Shown here: piece after piece, positions 24,771-31,610 of the stretch
Position numbering within the stretch: the stretch's first letter is position 1
Layout of the letters: each line of letters starts with the position of its first letter
Assembly (NCBI RefSeq): GCF_009883055.1
Contig: NZ_WWVR01000002.1
Location: forward strand, 1-64,000
Direction of reading: 5' to 3'
Length of the DNA: 64,000 nt
Origin: Blautia sp. BIOML-A1
GTDB taxonomy: Bacteria; Bacillota; Clostridia; Lachnospirales; Lachnospiraceae
The notes under the pieces: model-generated
The model's database searches: none
Told to the model about the DNA's origin: nothing
Seen by the model: only the letters and a program-made list of their open reading frames with translations
Program-made: the position numbers and the translations under genes

Positions 24771-24814
24771 GATCACGAGTAATTGGTTGTACCGTTTATA
24801 TGCGACAGACCTGT

Positions 24815-24836
24815 TACCCTTTATAAGGGCTTTTTT
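24815..24836 (+). terminator. Riboswitch-controlled terminator
   Basis: CCCTT-TAT-AAGGG followed by CTTTTTT. It sits between the riboswitch and the exported CbiK gene, so it is the likely expression platform. The rest of 24516-24971 contains no gene. Confidence 0.8.
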
Positions 24837-24971
24837 AATGTGCAGAAGTTTTTCATGTTTTCGTATCGTATAAGTTTGCTGATGAATAATTTTATATAAA
24901 GCTACATCAGGACGACCGATTCCGATAAGGAACAGCCGCCGGGAACGTTTGTGCCAAAGGAGGACGAAACA

Positions 24972-26363
24972 ATGAAAAACAAAACTGTAAAAGCACTTGC
25001 AACACTGTTAGCAGTAACAACCGTATCTATGATGGGAACAGCCGGAGTTATGGCATCTGATAATACTGCAGAGGATACTGTAACAGAGGCAGCAGCAGAT
25101 ACAGAAGAAGCTGAAGCTACAGAAGAAGCTGAAGCTACAGAAGAAGCAGCAGACGATACTGCTGAGGCATCAGATGATGACCAGGCAGCAGCAGATAATG
25201 TAGCAGCACTGATCGACAAGATCTATGTTCAGGAAAGAACTGACACAACAGATGAGGACTGCAAAGCTGCCAAAGAAGCATGGGATGCACTGACAGATGC
25301 ACAGAAAGAACTGGTAGAAGGCGAAGAAGCAAGCCCGGAATATTTCGGACGTGACACAGGGGATGCTTCCAAAGATGATCCGCGCAATCAGGACGAGATC
25401 GGTGAGAATGAAATCCTTGTAGTAAGCTTTGGTACTTCTTTCAATGACAGCCGTGCAGAGGATATCAAGGGAATCGAAGACGCTCTGGCAAAAGCTTATC
25501 CGGACTGGGCTGTAAGAAGAGCATTCACAGCACAGATCATCATCAACCATGTACAGGCAAGAGATGACGAAGCAATTGACAACATGGATCAGGCACTCCA
25601 GCGTGCAGTTGACAACGGAGTTAAGAACCTGGTTGTACAGCCGACACATCTTATGCATGGAGCAGAATATGATGAGATGGTAGAAGCAATCGATCAGTAT
25701 AAAGATAAATTTGAATCCGTTGCAATCGCAGAGCCAATGCTTGGTGAAGTCGGAGAAGATGCTACAGTGATCAACGATGACAAGAAAGCAGTTGCAGAGG
25801 CACTTGTTGATGCAGCAGTAAAAGAAGCAGGATTTGACAGCATAGATGCATCAGCAGAAGACGGAACAGCATTTGTATTCATGGGACATGGTACTTCTCA
25901 TACTGCAAATGTAACTTATGATCAGATGCAGACTCAGATGGAAGACCTTGGATACAAGAACGTATTTATCGGAACCGTTGAGGGTAAGCCGGAAGATACA
26001 GCATGTGAGGCAGTTATCGATAAGGTTAAAGAGGCTGGTTATAAGAAAGTTGTTCTTCGTCCGCTGATGGTTGTTGCAGGTGATCATGCAAACAACGATA
26101 TGGCTGGTGATGATGAGGATTCCTGGAAGAGCCAGTTTGAGGCATCCGGAGCATTTGACAGCATTGACTGCCAGATTGAAGGACTGGGAAGAATCCCGGC
26201 AGTAGAGGATCTCTATGTGGCTCATACAAAGGCAGCTATGGATGCTGATGCTACAGATGACGCAGAAGCTACAGACGATGCAGAAGCTACAGACGATGCG
26301 GCTGCTGATGATGCTTCCGCAGAGACAACAGATGATGCAGCAACAGAGGAAGCAGCAGAATAA
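24972..26363 (+). CDS. cbiK: Exported sirohydrochlorin cobaltochelatase-like protein (CbiK family) with acidic tails
   Basis: 463 residues. An N-terminal signal sequence (KTVKALATLLAVTTVSMMGTAGVMAS) is followed by an acidic Ala/Glu/Thr stretch (about 28-74), a helical linker (about 75-145) and a CbiK-type type II chelatase domain (about 147-420). Predicted metal and catalytic His sit in QPTHLMHGAEYDEM (His226, His229), FMGHGTSHTAN (His306, His310) and VVAGDHANNDMAGDDEDSW (His372). The C terminus is a second acidic repeat (about 425-463). The start at 24972 follows AAAGGAGG. Cytosolic CbiK inserts Co2+ into sirohydrochlorin; a periplasmic form is known in Desulfovibrio. Here export, the B12 riboswitch and a downstream ABC importer suggest an extracytoplasmic cobalt or tetrapyrrole role. 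The true substrate is unknown. Confidence 0.88.
   Translation: MKNKTVKALATLLAVTTVSMMGTAGVMASDNTAEDTVTEAAADTEEAEATEEAEATEEAADDTAEASDDDQAAADNVAALIDKIYVQERTDTTDEDCKAAKEAWDALTDAQKELVEGEEASPEYFGRDTGDASKDDPRNQDEIGENEILVVSFGTSFNDSRAEDIKGIEDALAKAYPDWAVRRAFTAQIIINHVQARDDEAIDNMDQALQRAVDNGVKNLVVQPTHLMHGAEYDEMVEAIDQYKDKFESVAIAEPMLGEVGEDATVINDDKKAVAEALVDAAVKEAGFDSIDASAEDGTAFVFMGHGTSHTANVTYDQMQTQMEDLGYKNVFIGTVEGKPEDTACEAVIDKVKEAGYKKVVLRPLMVVAGDHANNDMAGDDEDSWKSQFEASGAFDSIDCQIEGLGRIPAVEDLYVAHTKAAMDADATDDAEATDDAEATDDAAADDASAETTDDAATEEAAE
25101..25136 (+). repeat. 18-bp tandem repeat, 5' end of exported cbiK
   Basis: Two identical copies of ACAGAAGAAGCTGAAGCT (25101-25118, 25119-25136), with a partial third. 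They encode TEEAEA units just after the signal peptide. Confidence 0.85.
26253..26306 (+). repeat. 18-bp tandem repeat, 3' end of exported cbiK
   Basis: Three near-identical 18-base units beginning ACAGAYGAYGC at 26253, 26271 and 26289, encoding TDDAEA, TDDAEA, TDDAAA. It is the acidic counterpart of the repeat at the other end of the same gene. Confidence 0.85.
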
Positions 26364-26426
26364 TAAAATATTCCGCGAGGTGTTTTGCCATGAATATGGC
26401 AAAATCCCAAGACGTAGAGGTGATGG

Positions 26427-26463
26427 CTGCCCGGAAAGTTTATGACTTTTCCGGGCAGTTTTT
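26427..26463 (+). terminator. Strong hairpin between exported cbiK and the two-domain protein gene
   Basis: CTGCCCGGAAA-GT / ACTTTTCCGGGCAG stem followed by TTTTT. An outer ATCCCAA (26404-26410) can also pair with TTGGGAT (26462-26468), and a small TTTTGCCAT / ATGGCAAAA hairpin precedes it. It should lower expression of the downstream genes relative to cbiK, or be regulated. Confidence 0.85.
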
Positions 26464-26517
26464 GGGATAAATAAGATTTTGCTTAAACGAAGTGAAAGAG
26501 AACAGGAGGAAATGATA

Positions 26518-27432
26518 ATGAAACGTTCATTAGCTTTAATGGCATGTGTATTAAGCAGTGCCATGGTACTTACTACAGTTAGTCCGGTTATGGCAGCCGA
26601 CAAAGAAAAGACCGAGACAGCCGACACAAAAGAGGAGGCCGGCACAGAAGAAACCAAGAAGGATTCTGATACAGAAAGCACTGCTCTGGAAGATGGAATC
26701 TACAGTGCAGAATTTGATACAGACAGCAATATGTTTCATGTAAATGAGGCAAATGACGGCAAGGGAACACTTACTGTGAAAGATGGCAAGATGACCATTC
26801 ATGTAAGCCTTGTTTCAAAGAGCATTGTAAATCTGTTTGTGGGAACAGCAGAAGATGCAAAAAAAGATGGCGCAGAACTTCTTGAGCCTACGACTGATAC
26901 CGTTACCTACAGTGATGGCATGAGTGAAGAAGTTTATGGATTTGATATTCCGGTTCCTGCAATCGATGAGGAATTTAATGTTGCTCTGATCGGAAAGAAA
27001 AATAAATGGTATGACCATAAAGTAAAAGTGACCAATCTACAGAAAGAAGCCGATGGAGAAGCAGCAGGGGCATCTGAGGACAAAAAAACAGTCGAGGATC
27101 TGAAGCTTGAAGACGGAGAGTATACAGTCGATGTTGCCATGGAAGGCGGAAGCGGCAAGGCAAGCGTAGATTCTCCGGCAGCCCTTGAGATCAAAGATGG
27201 CAAGATTACAGCAACAATCGTATGGAGCAGTCCGAATTACGATTATATGATCGTAAATGATGAGAAATATGAGCCGGTCAACAAGGATGGAAACTCTACA
27301 TTTGAGATTCCGGTGGATGCATTTGATTACAAAATGCCTGTAACCGCAGACACCGTGGCAATGAGTACACCTCATGAGATCGAATATACTCTGCAGTTTG
27401 ATTCCGCAAGCGTTGCAAAGGCAGAAAAATAA
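26518..27432 (+). CDS. Exported two-domain protein of unknown function (possible metal/tetrapyrrole binder)
   Basis: 304 residues. A signal peptide (KRSLALMACVLSSAMVLTTVSPVMAA) is followed by a Lys/Glu/Thr linker, then two beta-rich domains. Domain 1 (about 52-175) starts LEDGIYSAEFDTDSNMFHVN and ends at KWYDHKVKV. Domain 2 (about 195-295) starts LEDGEYTVDVAMEGGSGKAS and has the aromatic run SSPNYDYMIVNDEKY. Both start LEDGxY and share a DGKxT strand, so they may be diverged copies of one fold. The layout recalls NEAT-type ligand-binding domains, but I cannot assign it to that family. I start at 26518, 8 bases after GGAGG, rather than at ATG 26512. The importer genes follow after 2 bases. Confidence 0.75.
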   Translation: MKRSLALMACVLSSAMVLTTVSPVMAADKEKTETADTKEEAGTEETKKDSDTESTALEDGIYSAEFDTDSNMFHVNEANDGKGTLTVKDGKMTIHVSLVSKSIVNLFVGTAEDAKKDGAELLEPTTDTVTYSDGMSEEVYGFDIPVPAIDEEFNVALIGKKNKWYDHKVKVTNLQKEADGEAAGASEDKKTVEDLKLEDGEYTVDVAMEGGSGKASVDSPAALEIKDGKITATIVWSSPNYDYMIVNDEKYEPVNKDGNSTFEIPVDAFDYKMPVTADTVAMSTPHEIEYTLQFDSASVAKAEK

Positions 27433-27434
27433 AT

Positions 27435-28631
27435 ATGAAAAAGAAATTCTATAAGATGCTCTGTGTACTGACAGCGGCTGTTTTTTGTATGACAGCTCCG
27501 GCTGTCGTACAGGCAGCGCAGAACGAAAAACAGACAGAAGCAGCACAGGAAGAAGAAATTGAAGACAGGGAAATCGCTCAGGAACTTGCAGGCATGAAAT
27601 ATGACCATAGCCTGGAACTCCAGTATGCAGATCAGTTTGCAGTAGATTATTACGAGGGTGGCTATGCACTGATCACAATTGTGGATGGTGAACGTTTCCT
27701 TCTGGTTCCGGAGGATAAAGAAGCACCTGAGGGGCTTGATGCCGACATTTCTGTAATACAGAAACCAGTGCAGAATATCTATCTGGTTGCAACCTCGGCG
27801 ATGGATCTTTTCTGTGCTCTGGACGGGCTGGATAGTATCAGTCTTTCTGGTACAAATGCAGATGGCTGGTATATTGACAAGGCCAAAAAGGCAATGGAAG
27901 ACGGAGATATCGCATTTGCAGGAAAGTACAGCGCACCGGACTATGAACTGATCCTTTCAAAGAACTGTGATCTTGCAATCGAATCAACCATGATCTATCA
28001 TCAGCCGGAAGTCCAGGAGAAACTGGAAAAGTTTGGAATCCCGGTCCTGGTAGAACATTCCAGCTATGAGAGCCATCCACTCGGAAGAACGGAATGGATC
28101 AAACTCTATGGAGTTCTCCTTGGTAAAGAGGATCAGGCACAGAAGATTTTTCAGGAGCAGGTGGACAAGCTGAAATCCGTAGAGGACAGCGAGAATACAG
28201 GAAAAACAGTGGCTTTCTTCTATATTAATTCCATGGGTGCGGCGAATGTACGTAAATCCAATGATTATGTATCAAAAATGATCGAGCTTGCCGGGGGCGA
28301 GTATATTTTCCATGATCCTGCAGAAGACGACAATGCGCTGTCTACCATGAATATGCAGATGGAAGAATTTTATGCGAAAGCAAAAGATGCGGATTACATC
28401 ATCTACAACAGTACGATTGACGGAGAACTGGATTCCATCGATGAACTTCTTGCAAAAAGCTCACTTCTGGCTGATTTCAAGGCTGTGAAGGATGGAAATG
28501 TATGGTGTACAGGACAGAATCTTTTTCAGGAAACGATGGGACTGGCAACTATGATCGAGGATATCCACACGATGCTGACTTCAGATGATCCAAAACTGGA
28601 TTCTCTTACTTATATGAAGAAACTGAAATAA
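27435..28631 (+). CDS. ABC transporter substrate-binding protein (FecB/BtuF type)
   Basis: 398-residue exported receptor of the class III (helical backbone) binding-protein family, used for B12, siderophores and heme. The signal peptide is KKKFYKMLCVLTAAVFCMTAPAVVQAA, with no lipobox Cys, so attachment is unclear. Family features include PVQNIYLVATSAMDLFCALD, DYELILSKNCDLAI, YESHPLGRTEWIKLYGVLLG, and NVWCTGQNLFQET. It follows the two-domain protein gene by 2 bases and precedes the permease by 10. Riboswitch control points to cobalamin, a corrinoid precursor or a cobalt-tetrapyrrole as ligand. Confidence 0.88.
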   Translation: MKKKFYKMLCVLTAAVFCMTAPAVVQAAQNEKQTEAAQEEEIEDREIAQELAGMKYDHSLELQYADQFAVDYYEGGYALITIVDGERFLLVPEDKEAPEGLDADISVIQKPVQNIYLVATSAMDLFCALDGLDSISLSGTNADGWYIDKAKKAMEDGDIAFAGKYSAPDYELILSKNCDLAIESTMIYHQPEVQEKLEKFGIPVLVEHSSYESHPLGRTEWIKLYGVLLGKEDQAQKIFQEQVDKLKSVEDSENTGKTVAFFYINSMGAANVRKSNDYVSKMIELAGGEYIFHDPAEDDNALSTMNMQMEEFYAKAKDADYIIYNSTIDGELDSIDELLAKSSLLADFKAVKDGNVWCTGQNLFQETMGLATMIEDIHTMLTSDDPKLDSLTYMKKLK

Positions 28632-28641
28632 GGGGAAAAAT

Positions 28642-29658
28642 ATGCGTAAGAAACTACATTTCAGATACTGGCTGTCGTTTATCATGCTGATCATATTTCT
28701 TGGAGTCCTGGTTTTCTGGAATATTAATTCCGGAAGCATTCCGATCTCCTTACAGGATGTATTCCGAATTATTTTTCTGAGAGACGGAACGGAGACGGCC
28801 TACAATATTATATGGGAGATTCGGCTTCCGAGAATTCTGGCAGCCGTGATCCTTGGAGGCGCTTTGTCCGTATCAGGATTTTTGCTTCAGACTTTTTTTG
28901 GAAACCCGATTGCGGGACCTTTTGTCCTGGGAATCTCTTCCGGTGCCAAACTGATCGTGGCACTGACGATGATCTTTCTTCTCGGGAAATCTATCGTGGC
29001 AACCTCGGGCGTGATGATCATTGCTGCTTTCACAGGTTCCATGATTTCCATGGGCTTTGTGCTCCTGATCGCAAAGAAAGTCAATCAGATGTCTATGTTG
29101 GTTATCAGCGGAATCATGATAGGATATATCTGTTCAGCAGTGACAGATTTTGTGGTGACTTTTGCGGATGATTCCAACATCGTAAATCTTCATAACTGGT
29201 CGATGGGAAGTTTTTCGGGAACGACCTGGGAAAATGTTTCTACGATGACAGTTGTAGTCATGACAGCGCTTATCATTACTTTTCTGATGTCGAAACCAAT
29301 AGGAGCTTATCAGCTGGGAGAAGGCTATGCCCAGAATATGGGCGTGAATATTAAGGCGTTCAGGATCGCACTGATTTTGCTTTCCAGTATTCTCTCTGCC
29401 TGTGTGACAGCTTTTGCAGGGCCTATTTCTTTTGTTGGAATTGCGGTGCCGCATCTGGTAAAAAGCCTGCTCAAAACATCAAAACCGCTTCTTGTGATCC
29501 CGGCCTGCTTCCTTGGAGGTGCTGTATTCTGTCTGTTCTGTGACCTGATCGCAAGAACTGTGTTTGCACCGACGGAACTCAGTATCAGTTCTGTGACAGC
29601 AGTGTTTGGCGCACCGATTGTTATTTACATTATGATCCACAGAAAGAAGAGAGCGTGA
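28642..29658 (+). CDS. ABC transporter permease (FecCD/BtuC family)
   Basis: 338-residue permease with about ten membrane helices. Signatures are IRLPRILAAVILGGALSVSGFLLQTFFGNPIAGPFVLG at about 55-92 (given here as its family region) and ISFVGIAVPHLVKSLLKTSKP with the coupling helix. AAGGGGAAAA precedes ATG. It is 10 bases after the binding protein, and its stop overlaps the ATPase start (TGATG). Confidence 0.94.
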   Translation: MRKKLHFRYWLSFIMLIIFLGVLVFWNINSGSIPISLQDVFRIIFLRDGTETAYNIIWEIRLPRILAAVILGGALSVSGFLLQTFFGNPIAGPFVLGISSGAKLIVALTMIFLLGKSIVATSGVMIIAAFTGSMISMGFVLLIAKKVNQMSMLVISGIMIGYICSAVTDFVVTFADDSNIVNLHNWSMGSFSGTTWENVSTMTVVVMTALIITFLMSKPIGAYQLGEGYAQNMGVNIKAFRIALILLSSILSACVTAFAGPISFVGIAVPHLVKSLLKTSKPLLVIPACFLGGAVFCLFCDLIARTVFAPTELSISSVTAVFGAPIVIYIMIHRKKRA

Positions 29659-30758
29659 TGGGAGAATATTTTATCCATACAGATCAGATGGTGGTTGGCT
29701 ATGACGGAAAACCACTGATCAAAGATGTAGAAATTAAAATGAAACGTGGAGAGATCCTTACACTGATCGGACCAAACGGTGCGGGTAAATCTACGATTCT
29801 TAAGAGTATGACAAGACAGCTGAAGCTTGTGGCCGGAACTGTTTATATGAATCAGGAAATGATGAGCAAAATGTCCGGCAAAGAAGTGGCAAAGAAGCTT
29901 GCTGTCGTCATGACTGAACGGATCCAGCCGGAACTTATGACCTGTGAGGACATCGTGGCAACAGGACGTTATCCTTATACGGGAACTTTGGGAATCTTAT
30001 CAGCAGAAGACTGGAAAAAGGTTCACAGGGCGATGGAGATGGTCCATGCAATGGATTTTAAGGACAGAGATTTCACGGCGATCAGCGATGGCCAGAGACA
30101 GAGAATACTTCTGGCCAGGGCAATCTGTCAGGAACCGGAAGTGATCGTTTTGGACGAGCCGACTTCTTTCCTGGATATTCGTCATAAACTGGAACTGCTT
30201 TCTATTTTGAAACGGATGGTGCTGGAAAACCAGACAGCGGTTCTGATGTCTCTTCATGAATTGGATCTTGCACAGAAGATTTCGGATAAGGTGATCTGCG
30301 TTCATGGTGACAGGATTGAGAAATACGGCCCGCCGGAAGAAATTTTTACCTCTGAATATATCCATCATCTTTATGGAATCACAACAGGAAGCTATAATGC
30401 GGCTTTTGGCTGTCTGGAGATGGGAGCACCGGAGGGAAAACCGGAGGTTTTTGTGATCGGCGGCAATGGAAGTGGAATCCCAACTTACAGAAGACTGCAA
30501 AGAGCAGGAATCCCGTTTGCAGCAGGTGTCCTGCATGAAAATGATGTGGACTACCAGGTGGCAAAGGATCTGGCAGCGGAAGTGATCGTAGAGCAGCCGT
30601 TTGAAGAAATTTCAGAAGAGGCGTATCAGAAAGCATATGCATCCATGAAAAAATGCAGAGAAGTGATCTGCTGTATGGATGCATTTGGAACATCCAACAA
30701 AAAAAATCAGCTTCTGAGAGAAGAAGCTGAACGGATGAAAAAATTAAAAATCAACTAA
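29658..30758 (+). CDS. ABC transporter ATPase (FecE/BtuD type) with an extra C-terminal domain
   Basis: 366 residues, about 100 longer than ordinary FecE/BtuD. The ATPase domain has Walker A GPNGAGKST (39-47), signature ISDGQRQR instead of LSGGQ (about 142), Walker B VIVLDEPTS (about 160-168), and the switch His in LMSLHELDLA. From about residue 256 an additional ~110-residue alpha/beta domain follows, beginning VFVIGGNGSGIPTYRRLQ, with ICCMDAFGTSNKKNQLL near its end; it looks Rossmann-like. I choose ATG 29658 (TGATG overlap with the permease) over GTG 29655. The extra domain may sense a ligand or couple uptake to intracellular processing. Confidence 0.9.
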   Translation: MGEYFIHTDQMVVGYDGKPLIKDVEIKMKRGEILTLIGPNGAGKSTILKSMTRQLKLVAGTVYMNQEMMSKMSGKEVAKKLAVVMTERIQPELMTCEDIVATGRYPYTGTLGILSAEDWKKVHRAMEMVHAMDFKDRDFTAISDGQRQRILLARAICQEPEVIVLDEPTSFLDIRHKLELLSILKRMVLENQTAVLMSLHELDLAQKISDKVICVHGDRIEKYGPPEEIFTSEYIHHLYGITTGSYNAAFGCLEMGAPEGKPEVFVIGGNGSGIPTYRRLQRAGIPFAAGVLHENDVDYQVAKDLAAEVIVEQPFEEISEEAYQKAYASMKKCREVICCMDAFGTSNKKNQLLREEAERMKKLKIN

Positions 30759-30759
30759 G

Positions 30760-30799
30760 AGAAGCAGAGCTGAGATGAAAATCACAGTTCTGCTTCTTT
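30760..30799. terminator. Bidirectional terminator between ABC operon and tetR
   Basis: AGAAGCAGA (30760-30768) pairs with TCTGCTTCT (30789-30797), with partly paired inner bases and TT after it on plus. The tetR stop lies within the hairpin region at 30782. Confidence 0.75.
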
Positions 30800-31396
30800 A
30801 TGTGTATAACTGTCAAGAATTCCGTCGATCGATTGATGAAGATATGGCAGGTATTCGTCAAGTGAAACGGGCTGCTGGTAAAGGATGCAGCTGTAACAGG
30901 TGGAACTTGCAAGTTCGATGACCGAAAACAGCAGCATATCAGGATGATCATAGGTGCATTCATCTTTTTCGAGCAGTTTCAGATAGGCTTCATAAAATAT
31001 GAGATCTTCATTTGGAATCTGATCTTCCAGTGCGGTCTGAAAAACACCCCAGGAAAGGTTGCGGGAAATGAAGACCAGCAGAGAAGAATCTTTCTGCAGG
31101 GCATCTAGAATAAAATCAATCATAAAGTGAAGCTGTTTTCTGAAACCTGTGATTTCCTGTTCGATGATCGCGCGGTAGGCCTGATAAAAAAGTTCTGAAG
31201 TCTTATGAGAGACAAGCTTGTTGCGAATATCATATTTATCTTTGAAATAGAGGTAAAAAGTACCCTTGGCAACGCCTGCTTTATTTACAATATCAGAGAT
31301 CGTCGTCTGGTTGGTCCCTTTTGTGGTAAAAAGCTCAAAGGCTGTATTGAACAGAGCATCTTTCTTTTTTTGCTTTTTCATTTCCAGTTTTCCCAT
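30782..31396 (-). CDS. TetR family transcriptional regulator
   Basis: 204-residue repressor. The N-terminal HTH is FNTAFELFTTKGTNQTTISDIVNKAGVAKGTFYLYFKDKYDI (positions about 15-56), the canonical TetR pattern; the C-terminal ligand domain is divergent. I start at 31396, where AAAGGAG precedes ATG; a longer frame would overlap the promoter. It is divergent from the MMPL exporter gene. Three TGACY-N3-AGTCA sites overlap both promoters, indicating that it represses itself and the exporter operon. Confidence 0.92.
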   Translation of the reverse strand: MGKLEMKKQKKKDALFNTAFELFTTKGTNQTTISDIVNKAGVAKGTFYLYFKDKYDIRNKLVSHKTSELFYQAYRAIIEQEITGFRKQLHFMIDFILDALQKDSSLLVFISRNLSWGVFQTALEDQIPNEDLIFYEAYLKLLEKDECTYDHPDMLLFSVIELASSTCYSCILYQQPVSLDEYLPYLHQSIDGILDSYTHKEAEL

Positions 31397-31439
31397 ACGA
31401 ATCTCCTTTCCGGACTGTTGATTTTTGGTTCCGTGATTT

Positions 31440-31467
31440 ATTATAGTCAAAAATGACCGGAAGTCAA
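31440..31467 (-). promoter_or_regulatory. Promoter of tetR gene
   Basis: Minus strand TTGACT (31462-31467), 16-base spacer, TATAAT (31440-31445). The operator at 31454-31466 overlaps the -35 and spacer. Confidence 0.72.
31454..31466. promoter_or_regulatory. TetR-type operator 1
   Basis: TGACC-GGA-AGTCA inverted repeat, within the tetR promoter. Same arms as operators 2 and 3, apart from one base. Confidence 0.7.
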
Positions 31468-31517
31468 TATTAATAAAAAAGAAGCTTAGTTTTTGGACAC
31501 TTTGGGCGAATCGTATA

Positions 31518-31546
31518 TTGACTAAGAGTCAGTTTTGGTATATAAC
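31518..31546 (+). promoter_or_regulatory. Promoter of the MMPL operon
   Basis: TTGACT (31518-31523), 17-base spacer, TATAAC (31541-31546). Operator 2 covers the -35. Confidence 0.75.
31519..31531. promoter_or_regulatory. TetR-type operator 2
   Basis: TGACT-AAG-AGTCA, perfect 5-bp arms over the -35 of the MMPL promoter. Confidence 0.75.
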
Positions 31547-31564
31547 TCTTTATGGAATAAAAAA

Positions 31565-31577
31565 TGACTGATAGTCA
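31565..31577. promoter_or_regulatory. TetR-type operator 3
   Basis: TGACT-GAT-AGTCA, perfect 5-bp arms, just downstream of the expected transcription start of the MMPL gene. Confidence 0.75.
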
Positions 31578-31610
31578 TAAATGACAAAAAAAGTCGATAA
31601 GGAGGACATG

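Noticed and set aside
24670..24873. 67-codon frame inside the cobalamin riboswitch
   Set aside because: It lies across riboswitch core motifs and the terminator; the sequence is explained by RNA structure and the frame lacks a ribosome site.
25170..26681. Long minus-strand frames across the chelatase gene
   Set aside because: Ser/Cys/Ile-rich antisense of acidic, Ala-rich codons; the plus frame has a signal peptide, family motifs and a ribosome site.
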